44,762 nt of DNA from JAIOSM01 sp964593725 (GTDB lineage Bacteria; Desulfobacterota; Desulfobacteria; Desulfobacterales; Desulfobacteraceae), in assembly GCA_964593725.1 (NCBI GenBank), contig CAZQJS010000019.1, positions 1-44,762 of the forward strand. Reading direction: 5' to 3'. The notes beneath the pieces are model-generated. The model was not told where the DNA came from. It worked only from the letters and a program-made list of their open reading frames with translations, and ran no database searches. Within the stretch, counting starts at the first letter, position 1. Each line of letters starts with the position of its first letter. Positions 18,008-27,268 of this stretch are shown in pieces. Both the position numbers and the translations under genes were made by a program.

Positions 18008-20116
18008 ATGAAATTCACCATTGGTAAAAAATTAACATTCAGTTTTCTTGGCCTTGCAGGGCTGGTATTTTTAGCAGGAGTTGTTGGAATCATAATATTA
18101 AATCAGGTTACAGGTTCTGCTGATATGGTGGCAAAAGAGAAGGCTCCGGCCCAGAACGCTGTTATGAACGGGGTGCTGGCTCTGGAGGTTGCCCAGAAAG
18201 CCATTGCCGAATATATGCATGCAAGTACCGGCCTGGAGGCCATAGAGAACAGGTTGACCTCAAAGCTTGATGAATACGATATGTGGTTATCAATGCTCAA
18301 GTATGGTACTGATTCGGAAGCATTCATAAAAAGCAGGCCGGGAAAACTTTTCAGACAGTTAAGGATCAGAACCCAGGTATCCAGGGGATCAAAGAGGATT
18401 CAGGAAGTTCTGAACAAAGCCCTTAAAGAGAGTATTGTTTTTAAAAAAAACAGCAATGATCTTATCAAGGCCCAGGGAAACTATCTTAGTTATTCTGTCA
18501 TAATAGATTCACAAAGCTATTCACTTCCGGTTTTTCTGAATAAAGCCCAGCAGGAGTTTGATGACTGGGCTGAAAACCTTGAGGGCGCTGTGGAGATGGT
18601 AACGCTTTTTGAAGGGAATATTGATCCTGAAAAGGGCTTGATGGGTCAGTGGCTGAACCATTATAAGGTTGATGATCCAAAATTGATGAAAATAGTAAAA
18701 AAACTACGCAAGCGTTACCTTAAAGTTTTAAAAACAGCAAAAAAGATAAATTCTAAAAAAGAGTATAAAGACAAGATAAAACTTTTCAATCGAAGCAAAA
18801 GTTCTATTCTGATGATTGGGAATTATTTCAGGGCAATGCGTGGTGCTGCAGACACAATTTATAAAAAACTTGAAAAATCAAAGCAGGCAAAATTCAGGGC
18901 AATGGCCCTGTCAGCTGAACGCATAAACAGAGAGCTTGACACTTTAAGGCAGAATGCAGCGCTTGAAATGGCAGCTGCACTCAGCCAGGCCGAGAGTGCA
19001 AAAACAAAAGGCGTTACTTTTTTAATAGTTTTAACCTTTCTTGCTGTGATCATTGCAATTGTGCTTGGAATTATTATGAGCCGCTATTTCAGCAGTAAGA
19101 TATATGCCATAGCAGAGATAACTAAAAAAGTTTCCAATGGAGATCTTAAAAACAGGATTAAGGTAACATCAAAGGATGAATTTGGCGACCTTGCCAGGGA
19201 TACCAATGTGATGATTGAAAATTTACGGGAGATACTTGGTAAGGTCCTGAACTTTTCAAGGGAGCTTACCAACTCTTCCAAGGGATTGTCTGATCTTTCA
19301 GGTAATATGTCAGAAGATGTAGGAGAGATGGCAAAGGGTTCGAAATCCGTTGCAGCGGCAGCAGATGAGATGAGTTCCAATATGAATTCCGTGGCAGCAG
19401 CCTGTGAACAGGCAGCTGCAAATGTGAACATGGTTTCAGCCTCCACTGAAGAGATAAACTCATCCATTAATGAGATTGCAAAGAGTTCTGAAAAGGGCAG
19501 AACAGTGACTGGCAATGCTGTTACAAAGGCTGGCAGTGCATCAAAAAGAGTGGATGAGCTTGGTAAGGCAGCAAAGGAGATAAGCAGGGTTACAGAAGTG
19601 ATTTCAGATATTTCAGAACAGACAAATCTCCTTGCCCTTAATGCAACAATAGAAGCTGCCAGGGCAGGTGAGGCAGGTAAGGGATTTGCCGTTGTTGCCT
19701 CTGAGATAAAAGAGCTTGCACGGCAGACCGCAGATGCCACCAAGGGTATAAAAGAGCGCATTGATACAATTCAGAGCTCAACATCTGAAACCGTAACAGA
19801 GATACAAAGTGTTTCAGAGGTTATTGATGAAGTGAGTGATATTGTAGGAACCATTGCAGCAGCAGTGGAGGAGCAGTCGGTAACAACGGGCGGGATTTCC
19901 GAAAATATGGCCCAGGCTTCCACAGGACTTCAGGATGTTAATGAGAATGTGTCCCAGAGTTCGGCTGTGGCAGGTGAAATTGCCAATGATATTGGTAATG
20001 TCAACAATGCCAGTGAAAAAATCAGGCAGGGAAGCGAACAGGTAAAAAGCAATGCTGAAGGGCTTGCAGATATAGCAGAAAATCTCCAGGCACTGGTAAA
20101 CAGATTTCAGCTGTAA
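18008..20116 (+). CDS. Methyl-accepting chemotaxis protein (second copy, long helical sensor)
   Basis: The 702-residue receptor has a transmembrane helix at about residues 9-32, a long Lys-rich helical extracytoplasmic region of about 300 residues suggestive of a helical-bimodular type sensor, a second helix at about 336-358, HAMP, and a signalling domain with tip SEQTNLLALNATIEAARAGE and GKGFAVVASEIKELARQT. The sensor is much longer than that of the preceding receptor while the signalling halves are alike, consistent with duplication and sensor replacement. It is 109 bases downstream of the first receptor and preceded by AGGAGAG. Confidence 0.93.
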   Translation: MKFTIGKKLTFSFLGLAGLVFLAGVVGIIILNQVTGSADMVAKEKAPAQNAVMNGVLALEVAQKAIAEYMHASTGLEAIENRLTSKLDEYDMWLSMLKYGTDSEAFIKSRPGKLFRQLRIRTQVSRGSKRIQEVLNKALKESIVFKKNSNDLIKAQGNYLSYSVIIDSQSYSLPVFLNKAQQEFDDWAENLEGAVEMVTLFEGNIDPEKGLMGQWLNHYKVDDPKLMKIVKKLRKRYLKVLKTAKKINSKKEYKDKIKLFNRSKSSILMIGNYFRAMRGAADTIYKKLEKSKQAKFRAMALSAERINRELDTLRQNAALEMAAALSQAESAKTKGVTFLIVLTFLAVIIAIVLGIIMSRYFSSKIYAIAEITKKVSNGDLKNRIKVTSKDEFGDLARDTNVMIENLREILGKVLNFSRELTNSSKGLSDLSGNMSEDVGEMAKGSKSVAAAADEMSSNMNSVAAACEQAAANVNMVSASTEEINSSINEIAKSSEKGRTVTGNAVTKAGSASKRVDELGKAAKEISRVTEVISDISEQTNLLALNATIEAARAGEAGKGFAVVASEIKELARQTADATKGIKERIDTIQSSTSETVTEIQSVSEVIDEVSDIVGTIAAAVEEQSVTTGGISENMAQASTGLQDVNENVSQSSAVAGEIANDIGNVNNASEKIRQGSEQVKSNAEGLADIAENLQALVNRFQL

Positions 20117-20176
20117 AACAATAAAAAAAGTTAATCCATAAACTTAATGAATGAGCTTTTAAAGGAGGCAACAATT

Positions 20177-20704
20177 ATGAAGAAATTTTATTTGATTTTT
20201 ACCATGGTGTTTGTTGTTACGGTGTTTGCAGTAAACTGCATGGGTGAACCTTTATCACCAAAGCTTGCCAAGGCAAAAGTAAAAGCTGCAGCAGAACTTT
20301 TAAAGGACAAGGGCGATGCTGCCATCCCGGCCATTAAAGATCCCAATGGCGAGTTCAGGTTTGCCGACCGGGGCGAGGGTTATATCTGGATTCATAATCT
20401 TGAAGGTATTATGATCATGCACCCAACAAAACCGTCCCTGGATGGAAAGCCTCTTTTTGGAATTAAAGACCCCAATGGAGTCTATCTGTTCGTCAATATG
20501 AATGAAATAGTTGAAGAAAAGGGCGCAGGCTGGGTAGGCTATGCATGGCCAAAACCCGGTGCTGATAAAACTTCTCCCAAGATGTCCTATGTCATACTGG
20601 TACATCACGGTGAAAAAAGCTATGTTGCGGGATGTGGAATATATGACGTTACTGCTGAAGATATTAAGAAAGAGTTTCCCGATGATCCGATTTATGAAGA
20701 TTAA
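20177..20704 (+). CDS. Secreted single-cache-domain sensor protein
   Basis: The start at 20177 is chosen because AAAGGAGG lies seven to eight bases upstream; a longer in-frame start at 20147 has no site. The 175-residue product has a signal peptide (MKKFYLIFTMVF, cleavage near residue 22-26) and then a Cache_2-type domain: GEGYIWIHNLEGIMIMHPTK is the typical central strand/loop, followed by GWVGYAWPKPG and KMSYVILVHHGEKSYVAGCGIYD. These domains bind small organic ligands in chemoreceptors. Here the domain is free-standing and exported, just 60 bases after a receptor gene, so it may present ligand to one of the two chemoreceptors; that is inference. Confidence 0.82.
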   Translation: MKKFYLIFTMVFVVTVFAVNCMGEPLSPKLAKAKVKAAAELLKDKGDAAIPAIKDPNGEFRFADRGEGYIWIHNLEGIMIMHPTKPSLDGKPLFGIKDPNGVYLFVNMNEIVEEKGAGWVGYAWPKPGADKTSPKMSYVILVHHGEKSYVAGCGIYDVTAEDIKKEFPDDPIYED

Positions 20705-20731
20705 CCATGCATTAAATTAAATAAAAACAAC

Positions 20732-20780
20732 CTGTGGCGGCAGCCTGGATAACAGGTTAAACCAGGATATGGCGCCACAG
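20732..20780 (+). terminator. Rho-independent terminator after the chemosensory block
   Basis: Outer stem CTGTGGCG (20732-20739) pairs with CGCCACAG (20773-20780), and an inner stem CCTGG (20744-20748) pairs with CCAGG (20762-20766). ATTTTT follows. It separates the cache gene from the metV module. Confidence 0.7.
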
Positions 20781-20889
20781 AATTTTTAAAGCAGACCCCA
20801 CTTTTTTTTAAGATTTTTTATAATAATCCTCCATTGAATTCAATTCATAAAATATGGGTGTATTAGTTTGTATAAACCGCTCAATTTTC

Positions 20890-20919
20890 TTGACTTTAAT
20901 CACCTCTTTCGATTATATT
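20890..20919 (+). promoter_or_regulatory. Putative promoter for the first metV/metF/hdrA module
   Basis: TTGACT (20890-20895) and TATATT (20914-20919) are spaced by 18 bases. A start near 20926 gives a leader of about 110 bases before metV. The 20781-20889 stretch shows nothing else I can name. Confidence 0.5.
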
Positions 20920-21035
20920 CCATGCTTGCAATTGATTACAAAAACTATTCTTATAAGATAGCTTTTAAATATATAATCAGTTAAAAATTGGATATTTTAT
21001 TTGGATTTCCTTGTTTTAAAGGAAAGGAGATGGCA

Positions 21036-21710
21036 ATGATTATTGCAGAAAGAAAGCCGTTAAATGAAATAGGAAATATGATACAGGCCTTTGACAAAGT
21101 TCTGGTGGTGGGCTGCGGGACATGTGTGAGTGTATGCCTTGCCGGCGGATCAAAGGAGGTCTCCACACTGAGTTTTGAACTTGAACTCTCGTTGGACAGG
21201 CAAGTACCCAGGCTGTCACAGATGACAATAAAAAGGCAATGTGACATGGAGTTTTTATCAGAACTTGATGCAAGGGCAGATGAATATGATGCTTTTTTGT
21301 CCATGGCGTGTGGAGCAGGTGTTCAGTTTCTTGGAGAAAGATTTCCTGATAAACCTGTTATTCCGGCTGTTAACACGGTGTTCATAGGTGTTAACCGTGA
21401 TGTGGGAGTTTACGAGGAGAACTGCAGGGCCTGTGGTACCTGTGTTCTGGGTGTAACAGGAGGAATATGTCCGGTCACCATGTGTGCCAAAGGGCTTTTT
21501 AACGGACCCTGCGGCGGCACCAGCCAGACAAGCTGCGAGATTAATCAGGATCAACCCTGTGCATGGCATAGAATATATACACGCCTTGAGAATCAGGGAC
21601 GGCTTGATCTGATAACCGAAATTACACCTGCCGCAAACTGGGTTAATCAAACACCCAGAACCCTGGTCCAGGCCGGGTATGAAGAGCGTGCAGCAGCCAT
21701 GAAAGAATAA
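21036..21710 (+). CDS. metV: MetV-like methylene-tetrahydrofolate reductase subunit (module 1)
   Basis: The start at 21036 follows AAAGGAG by six bases and aligns with the start of the second copy at 33156. The 224-residue protein is the MTHFR C-terminal/MetV family that partners MetF in acetogens and other Wood-Ljungdahl bacteria. Cysteines are plentiful: CGTCVSVC near residues 27-34, then CRACGTC, GGICPVTMCAKGLFNGPCGG and CEINQDQPCAW, expected to hold iron-sulfur clusters and possibly zinc and to pass electrons to the MetF flavin. It is cytoplasmic and heads a likely five-gene transcript; metF follows after 41 bases. Confidence 0.9.
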   Translation: MIIAERKPLNEIGNMIQAFDKVLVVGCGTCVSVCLAGGSKEVSTLSFELELSLDRQVPRLSQMTIKRQCDMEFLSELDARADEYDAFLSMACGAGVQFLGERFPDKPVIPAVNTVFIGVNRDVGVYEENCRACGTCVLGVTGGICPVTMCAKGLFNGPCGGTSQTSCEINQDQPCAWHRIYTRLENQGRLDLITEITPAANWVNQTPRTLVQAGYEERAAAMKE

Positions 21711-21751
21711 ATTATGAGCCCTGGCTCTGGTTTGGAAAGAAAAGGAAAAGT

Positions 21752-22675
21752 ATGAAATCCGGAAGTAATTTTGAAAAGGTTCTCAGGGCAGGCCATTTTG
21801 CCTTTACAGGTGAAGTAGGGCCGCCCAGGGGAGCAAACCCTGAAGCTTTAAAAGAGAAAATATCACACCTGAAGGGTATGGTGGATATGGCAAATATAAC
21901 TGATAACCAGACTGCAATGGTGCGCATGTCAAGCTGGGCTGCAAGCCTTATATGCATGGATCAGGGAGTTGAACCAAATTACCAGATGGTCTGCCGCGAC
22001 AGGAACAGGCTTGCAATGCAGGCAGATATTATCGGGGCATATACCATGGGTGTGAGAAATATACTCTGCCTGTCCGGGGATCACCAGATGTTTGGCGATC
22101 ATCCCACGGCAAAGGGAGTGTTTGATATAGATTCCATGCAGCTTATCAATATGGTTAAAACCATGAGGGAAGAGGGCAGGTTTCTTGGAGGAGCCGGGAT
22201 GGACGGGAAGCCGGAAATGTTCATTGGTGCTGCTGCCAATCCATTTGCAGAGCCATTTGAATGGCGCATCCACCGCCTGGCAAAAAAGGTCAGGGCAGGT
22301 GCAGATTTTATCCAGACCCAGTCCATATATAATATGGATAAAATGCGCAGATGGATACAAAGGGCCAATGATATGGGCCTTACAGAAAAGGTGTATATCC
22401 TTGCCGGAGTTACTCCCATGAAAAGTGTTGGTATGGCAAAATATATGAAGAGCAAGGTGCCTGGAATGGATGTACCCGATAAAGTCATTAAGAGATTACA
22501 GGGAGCTCCAAAGGGCAGGGCTGCACAGGAGGGTATCAAAATAGCATGTGAGCAGATTGCTGAATTCAAAGAGATGAAAGGTGTTGCAGGAGTTCATCTC
22601 ATGGCAATCGAGTGGGAACACAAAGTACCTGAAATAGCTGAAAGGGCAGGAATGCTGCCCAGGCCTGTGGTCTAG
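21752..22675 (+). CDS. metF: Methylene-tetrahydrofolate reductase MetF (module 1)
   Basis: The 307-residue flavoprotein interconverts 5,10-methylene-THF and 5-methyl-THF. MetF barrel features are visible: the acidic FTGEVGPPRG at residues 19-28, NITDNQTAMVRMSS, the folate/flavin segment QMVCRDRNRLAMQADI, LCLSGDHQ near 110, DFIQTQSIYN, and ILAGVTPMKS near 210. It lacks the NAD(P)H-binding regulatory parts of eukaryotic enzymes and is expected to receive electrons through MetV. It closely resembles the third copy at 33821 and less so the copy at 27348. AAAGGAAAA precedes the start. Confidence 0.93.
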   Translation: MKSGSNFEKVLRAGHFAFTGEVGPPRGANPEALKEKISHLKGMVDMANITDNQTAMVRMSSWAASLICMDQGVEPNYQMVCRDRNRLAMQADIIGAYTMGVRNILCLSGDHQMFGDHPTAKGVFDIDSMQLINMVKTMREEGRFLGGAGMDGKPEMFIGAAANPFAEPFEWRIHRLAKKVRAGADFIQTQSIYNMDKMRRWIQRANDMGLTEKVYILAGVTPMKSVGMAKYMKSKVPGMDVPDKVIKRLQGAPKGRAAQEGIKIACEQIAEFKEMKGVAGVHLMAIEWEHKVPEIAERAGMLPRPVV

Positions 22676-22700
22676 GCCAATTTATATAAGGAGGCACCAA

Positions 22701-23738
22701 TTGAGTAATAAAAGTGTCATGGTGGTTGGCGGGGGAATTGCAGGACTCACCGCTGCATGGGAGCTTGCCAGACAGAATATAAGAGTTGAACTTGTGGAAA
22801 AAAGATCTTTCCTTGGCGGACACAGTATAGGTTTTACCTGCAAGGCTGTTGATGAATGCCGCCAGTGCGGAGCATGCAGTGTTGAACTGATGCTTGCCAA
22901 TGTTATCAATCAACCGTTGATAAATATTCATTTAAGTTGTGAAGTAAAGAGTATTAACAGAGGGAAAACCATCCAGGCTGTCCTCCGGAAGAGCAGTGCT
23001 AAAGGCATTGATGACCATGGAGCTGAAAAGGAGCTTAAAGTCGATGCAGTGGTTCTGGCAACTGGATTTTCACCCTTTGATCCAGAACTTAAGCCAGGTC
23101 TTGGATATGGCAGGAAGAAAAATGTAATAACTTCCATGGAACTTGAGAATTTATTAAGGAAAAATTCCGGCCTTACAAGGCCAAGCGATGGTAAAGCACC
23201 TGAAAGAGTGGCGTTTATTCAATGTGTAGGCTCCAGGGATCAGCACCTTGGAAACCTTTGGTGTTCCCAGGTGTGCTGTACCTATGCCATGGGAATGGCA
23301 AGTGTGATCAAACATAAAAAAGAGGATACAGACATATCTATCTTTTATATGGATATTCAGAATAGTGCCAGGGAATTTCCAATCTTCCATGAAAAGGTAA
23401 AAAATGAAGTAAAATTTAAAAGAGCAATACCTGTGGATATTTATCAGATTGACAACGACCGGCTAAGCCTGGGATACATGTCTGAAAAGACCGGACTTCC
23501 AATGCATGAAAAGTTTGATCTGGTTGTGCTGTCCATTGGTATGATGCCTGGTACTGATACAGTAGCAATATCAGAAAAATTTGCAGTTGATATCAATGAA
23601 TTCGGGTTCCTGGCAGATTCGGGCAGGGGTGTATTTGTGGCCGGGACTGCAAAGGGACCGGGCAGTATTTTTGATACCATTGCAGATTCTGAAAAAGCTG
23701 CCCTGGAGGCAATGCAATACCTGGGGGTGATAAAATAA
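22701..23738 (+). CDS. HdrA-like flavoprotein with internal 4Fe-4S motif (module 1)
   Basis: Translation starts at TTG 22701, six bases after AAGGAGG. The 345-residue protein has an FAD-binding fold (VMVVGGGIAGLTAAWELA, residues 6-23; VELVEKRSFLGGHS), then CRQCGAC near residue 54-60 where canonical HdrA carries its NDCxMC motif, a VVLATGF segment and the HdrA cluster motif IQCVGSRD...WCSQVCC. A second nucleotide-binding half ends with GVFVAGTAKGPGSIFDTIADSEKAA. It corresponds to the N-terminal and central parts of HdrA; the ferredoxin tail is encoded by the next gene, which overlaps by one base. It is thus a split HdrA. HdrA flavins can bifurcate electrons; whether this variant does is unknown. 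Confidence 0.85.
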   Translation: MSNKSVMVVGGGIAGLTAAWELARQNIRVELVEKRSFLGGHSIGFTCKAVDECRQCGACSVELMLANVINQPLINIHLSCEVKSINRGKTIQAVLRKSSAKGIDDHGAEKELKVDAVVLATGFSPFDPELKPGLGYGRKKNVITSMELENLLRKNSGLTRPSDGKAPERVAFIQCVGSRDQHLGNLWCSQVCCTYAMGMASVIKHKKEDTDISIFYMDIQNSAREFPIFHEKVKNEVKFKRAIPVDIYQIDNDRLSLGYMSEKTGLPMHEKFDLVVLSIGMMPGTDTVAISEKFAVDINEFGFLADSGRGVFVAGTAKGPGSIFDTIADSEKAALEAMQYLGVIK

Positions 23739-25192
23739 TGGATATAAATATGAACAGAGAAGTCCTTGTCATTGGAAAGGGCACTGCAGGCGCTGCTGCA
23801 GCAGAAAAGATCATTGACCTTGGCTATAGGGTCACCCGTGTCTGCAATCCTGAACAGGTTTCCGGAACACCAGGTGATTTCAGGGTTAATTTCATAAAAG
23901 ATGGCAAAACTGAATCACACATCTTTGGTGCCATTGTGGCAGCACCTGAATATAAACTGGAACCCTTAAATAAAAATTACGGACTTAAGCTTGGTGAGAA
24001 TGTTTTAACCCAGACAGAGTTTGAGAATTTCATTAAATCAAAATCAAGGTTAAAGCAATTGGCAAATGGCAAGGGCTTTTCAGTGGCATTTGTTTCAGGA
24101 TATGGAAATGAGAGCAGACCTGAGAATCTGAGAAAAATACTGGAGGCAGCAGGGACGGTTCAGAGCATGAAAAACTGTAATGCTTACATGTTTGTCAACA
24201 ATGTCAAAGTGGGAGCCCATGGTCTTGAAAAACTTTTCACAAGGATAAGGCATGATGGTGTTTTGTGCTTTAAGCCTGAGAGAATGCCGGAAATCAGACA
24301 CTCTTCCAATGGCTTTTCCATTACCTTCCATGACCCTGTCATCAGGAGGGATATTAAGTTTCTCCTTGACTATATTGTTGTTGAAGAGGAGCCAGGACCC
24401 GATGAAAAGAGTGAAACCTTAAGATCAATACTGGGCATTGACACCGATTGTCAAGGTTTTTTCCAGAGCAATAATGTCCATAGATTCCCAGTGATGACAA
24501 ATAGAAAAGGTATCTATGTTGCACATAAAGAAAAGGATGCTGTAAATATTGCCCTCAGGATACATGGGCTCCTGGGAAGAGGCATGGTAAGTGTTGACGA
24601 AGATCAGGCACTGGTTGATCCTGAAAAATGTGTACTCTGTCTCACCTGTTACCGCTGCTGCCCCCATGGAGCAGTATCATGGAAGGACAATGCTGCTGTT
24701 ATATCGCCGGTTGCATGCCAGGGCTGCGGTATATGTGCCGGCGAATGCCCCATGGATGCAATACAGATAAAAAATTTTTCCGATGATTATCTGGAAGCAG
24801 GTGTTGAAAAAACTGTTGTGAAAGATAAGTCCATTGTTGTATTCTGTTGTGAGAACTCTGCCCTCCATGCTTTTAAGAAAGCAGGGGAACAAAAGGATAA
24901 ACTGCCTTGTAATTTAAATATCATACATGTTCCCTGTGCAGGAAAGGTTGATGTTAAGCTTATATGGCAGGCCCTTGCCCTGGGAGCAAAAGGTGTTGTG
25001 ATTGCTGCATGCCACAGAGGAAATTGCAGATCAGAGCATGGGAATACCTATGCAGAATGGAGACTTAATGAAATATTAAAACGTCTTGATGCCTCTGTGA
25101 TTAACAGGGAGCAGGTTGGATTTATAAATGTGGCTTCAAATATGGCTGGTGATTTTGCAGAGAAAATTAATGAGTTTGTCCAGGGGCTTTAA
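23738..25192 (+). CDS. HdrA C-terminal/ferredoxin unit fused to an MvhD domain (module 1)
   Basis: The 484-residue protein begins with a degenerate FAD-type fold (VLVIGKGTAGAAAAEKI), continues with HdrA-like sequence, then carries two 4Fe-4S ferredoxin motifs (CVLCLTCYRCCP near residue 298 and CQGCGICAGECP near 328). From about residue 365 it is an MvhD/FlpD domain, with VVFCCENSALHAF, HVPCAGKVDV and ACHRGNC, an iron-sulfur electron-entry subunit. The MvhD [Cys-Cys-x-x-(Cys/Sec)] position is Ser here (CCENS), while the separate MvhD of module 2 has Sec (CCNYU). The start overlaps the previous stop by one base. It probably forms one functional HdrA-MvhD unit with the preceding protein. Confidence 0.85.
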   Translation: MDINMNREVLVIGKGTAGAAAAEKIIDLGYRVTRVCNPEQVSGTPGDFRVNFIKDGKTESHIFGAIVAAPEYKLEPLNKNYGLKLGENVLTQTEFENFIKSKSRLKQLANGKGFSVAFVSGYGNESRPENLRKILEAAGTVQSMKNCNAYMFVNNVKVGAHGLEKLFTRIRHDGVLCFKPERMPEIRHSSNGFSITFHDPVIRRDIKFLLDYIVVEEEPGPDEKSETLRSILGIDTDCQGFFQSNNVHRFPVMTNRKGIYVAHKEKDAVNIALRIHGLLGRGMVSVDEDQALVDPEKCVLCLTCYRCCPHGAVSWKDNAAVISPVACQGCGICAGECPMDAIQIKNFSDDYLEAGVEKTVVKDKSIVVFCCENSALHAFKKAGEQKDKLPCNLNIIHVPCAGKVDVKLIWQALALGAKGVVIAACHRGNCRSEHGNTYAEWRLNEILKRLDASVINREQVGFINVASNMAGDFAEKINEFVQGL

Positions 25193-25234
25193 CGGGCAGA
25201 GCTGAATTGTAATTATAATTTACAGAGGATGGAT

Positions 25235-27061
25235 ATGGCTGAACAGGTTTCAAACGAGAACATACGTAATATTGCAATTATAGCCCATGTTGACCATGGG
25301 AAGACCACGCTTGTTGATGCCATGTTTCAGCAGAGCGGGGTCTTCAGACAGGGGCAGAATGTTGATGAAAGAATAATGGATAATATGGATCTGGAGCGGG
25401 AAAGAGGCATTACCATTGCTGCAAAGAATTGTTCAATTCTTGTCCATGGCGTAAAGATAAACATTCTGGACACTCCGGGCCATGCTGATTTCGGAGCTGA
25501 GGTTGAGCGTGCACTCTCCATGGTTGACGGTGCAATTCTCCTGGTTGATGCTTCGGAAGGGCCTTTGCCCCAGACACGGTTTGTGTTGAAAAAAGCTTTT
25601 GAGCAAGGCCTTAAACTGATTGTTGTAATAAATAAGATAGACAGAGCAGACGCGCGTGTAAGTGAAGTGCTGGATGAAATATATGACCTTTTTATTGACC
25701 TTGATGCAACAGATGAACAGCTTGATTTTCTGGTTTTATATGCCATTGGCAGGGACGGCATTGTGAAAAAAGAGCTTGATGATGATGTGTCTGACCTGAA
25801 AATTCTGTTTTCAACCATAATTGACCAGATGCCTGCCCCCACATATGATCCGGATGAACCGTTCCAGATGCTGATATCAGACCTGGGCCACTCTGATTAT
25901 ATTGGAAGACTTGCCATAGGGAAAATAGTCAACGGTTTTGTGACTTCACAGGACAATCTGATAGTTCTGCGTGGTGAAGAACAGTCAAGGCTGAGGGTAT
26001 CAAAGCTTCAGATCTATGACGGTCCTGAACTCAAAGAGGTAAACTCTGTTGAACCGGGCGATATTGCCGTTGTGTCAGGCACGGAAGATTTTGAAATCGG
26101 TGACACCATCTGCACGGTTGATCAACCCAAAGCCCTGCCCGGCATCACCGTGGATGAGCCCACGGTTTCCATGAAATTTACAATATCAAATTCACCTTTT
26201 TCAGGAAAAGAGGGGAAAAAAGTACAATCCAGCAAGATCCGGGAACGTCTTGAAAAAGAGTCCCTTATAAATGTTGCAATATCCTTTGAAGAGGCAGAAC
26301 AGAAAGATTGTTTCATTGTAAAGGGGCGGGGTGAATTCCAGATGGCAATCCTGGTGGAGACAATGAGAAGGGAAGGCTTTGAACTCTGTGTCGGACGGCC
26401 TGAAGTTATCTTTAAATATGAAGATGGCAGAAAACTTGAGCCCATTGAAAAACTATATGTTGACTGTGATGAAGCATATATGGGCATTGTAACGGAAAAG
26501 CTCTCCATGAAAAAAGGAAAGCTGCTGAACCTTGTGAACAATAATAAGGGCCGTGTAAACATGGAATTTTCCATTCCTTCCAGGGCTTTGATAGGTTACA
26601 GGGATGAATTTCTCACAGACACCAGGGGTACAGGGATTATGAACTCCCTGTTTACAGGGTATGATACATACCGGGGGGATTATCCCATACGTCATACAGG
26701 TTCCCTGATTTCCGACAGGCAGGGAAAGGGTGTGGCCTACGGTCTTTTCAACCTTGAACCCAGGGGAAGACTTTTCATAAGGCCAGGAGATCCTGTGTAT
26801 GAGGGCATGGTAATAGGCGAGCACAATAAGGAGCAGGATCTCTATGTTAATCCCTGCAAAGAGAAAAAGCTTACCAATATGAGGGCATCAGGTAAGGATG
26901 AAAGCACTGTCTGTACATCTGTTAAGCCAATGACTCTTGAATTTGCATTGAATTTTATCCAGAATAATGAACTTGTTGAAGTGACCCCCAAATCAATTCG
27001 TTTAAGAAAGGTACTGCTGCCAAAACAGAAAGAGTATATAAACCGGACAAAAAAATCATAA
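25235..27061 (+). CDS. typA: Translational GTPase TypA/BipA
   Basis: The start at 25235 is preceded by AGAGG at six bases; an ATG at 25229 is too close to that site. The 608-residue GTPase has G1 AHVDHGKTT (about 17-25), the switch segment ERGITIAAKN, G3 DTPGHADFG, G4 NKIDR, the beta-barrel domain, two EF-G-like domains and the TypA C-terminal domain (PTRGTG-like DTRGTGIMNSLF, SVKPMTLEFALNFI). It binds ribosomes and supports 50S assembly and stress adaptation. The length is normal. It has no evident link with the flanking methylene-THF reductase genes, although it shares their direction and starts only 42 bases after them. Confidence 0.96.
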   Translation: MAEQVSNENIRNIAIIAHVDHGKTTLVDAMFQQSGVFRQGQNVDERIMDNMDLERERGITIAAKNCSILVHGVKINILDTPGHADFGAEVERALSMVDGAILLVDASEGPLPQTRFVLKKAFEQGLKLIVVINKIDRADARVSEVLDEIYDLFIDLDATDEQLDFLVLYAIGRDGIVKKELDDDVSDLKILFSTIIDQMPAPTYDPDEPFQMLISDLGHSDYIGRLAIGKIVNGFVTSQDNLIVLRGEEQSRLRVSKLQIYDGPELKEVNSVEPGDIAVVSGTEDFEIGDTICTVDQPKALPGITVDEPTVSMKFTISNSPFSGKEGKKVQSSKIRERLEKESLINVAISFEEAEQKDCFIVKGRGEFQMAILVETMRREGFELCVGRPEVIFKYEDGRKLEPIEKLYVDCDEAYMGIVTEKLSMKKGKLLNLVNNNKGRVNMEFSIPSRALIGYRDEFLTDTRGTGIMNSLFTGYDTYRGDYPIRHTGSLISDRQGKGVAYGLFNLEPRGRLFIRPGDPVYEGMVIGEHNKEQDLYVNPCKEKKLTNMRASGKDESTVCTSVKPMTLEFALNFIQNNELVEVTPKSIRLRKVLLPKQKEYINRTKKS

Positions 27062-27178
27062 TTTATTGCTGTTCATGGAATATCCGGGTCCTGGTTTTTT
27101 TATAACAGATAAAAAAATAACAGGAAATAATTCTTGACAAATCCATACTTGTACAATACGGTGAATCTCGAAAATAAG

Positions 27179-27268
27179 ATGTTTAGAAATGGGCTCCGAC
27201 TTAAGGCTCTGACATGTGAATAGCTTGCTGACACCTCTTCTCCAGCCCATGGACAAACATATTTTTTT
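27179..27268 (+). ncRNA. Candidate structured small RNA or leader between typA and metF
   Basis: A long stem is formed by ATGTTT (27179-27184) with AAACAT (27255-27260) and ATGGGCT (27189-27195) with AGCCCAT (27244-27250), separated by a small AGAA/GGAC internal loop and enclosing 48 bases; a run of eight T follows at 27262. A perfect -35 hexamer TTGACA lies at 27134-27139 with only a poor -10. It may be an independent small RNA ending at an intrinsic terminator, or an elaborate terminator/attenuator between typA and module 2. It matches no family I can name. The remainder of 27062-27347 is AT-rich and otherwise featureless. Confidence 0.4.

Noticed and set aside
19084..19761. 225-codon minus-strand open frame
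   Set aside because: It is a shadow of the second chemoreceptor, whose repetitive Ala/Ser codons keep the other strand open.
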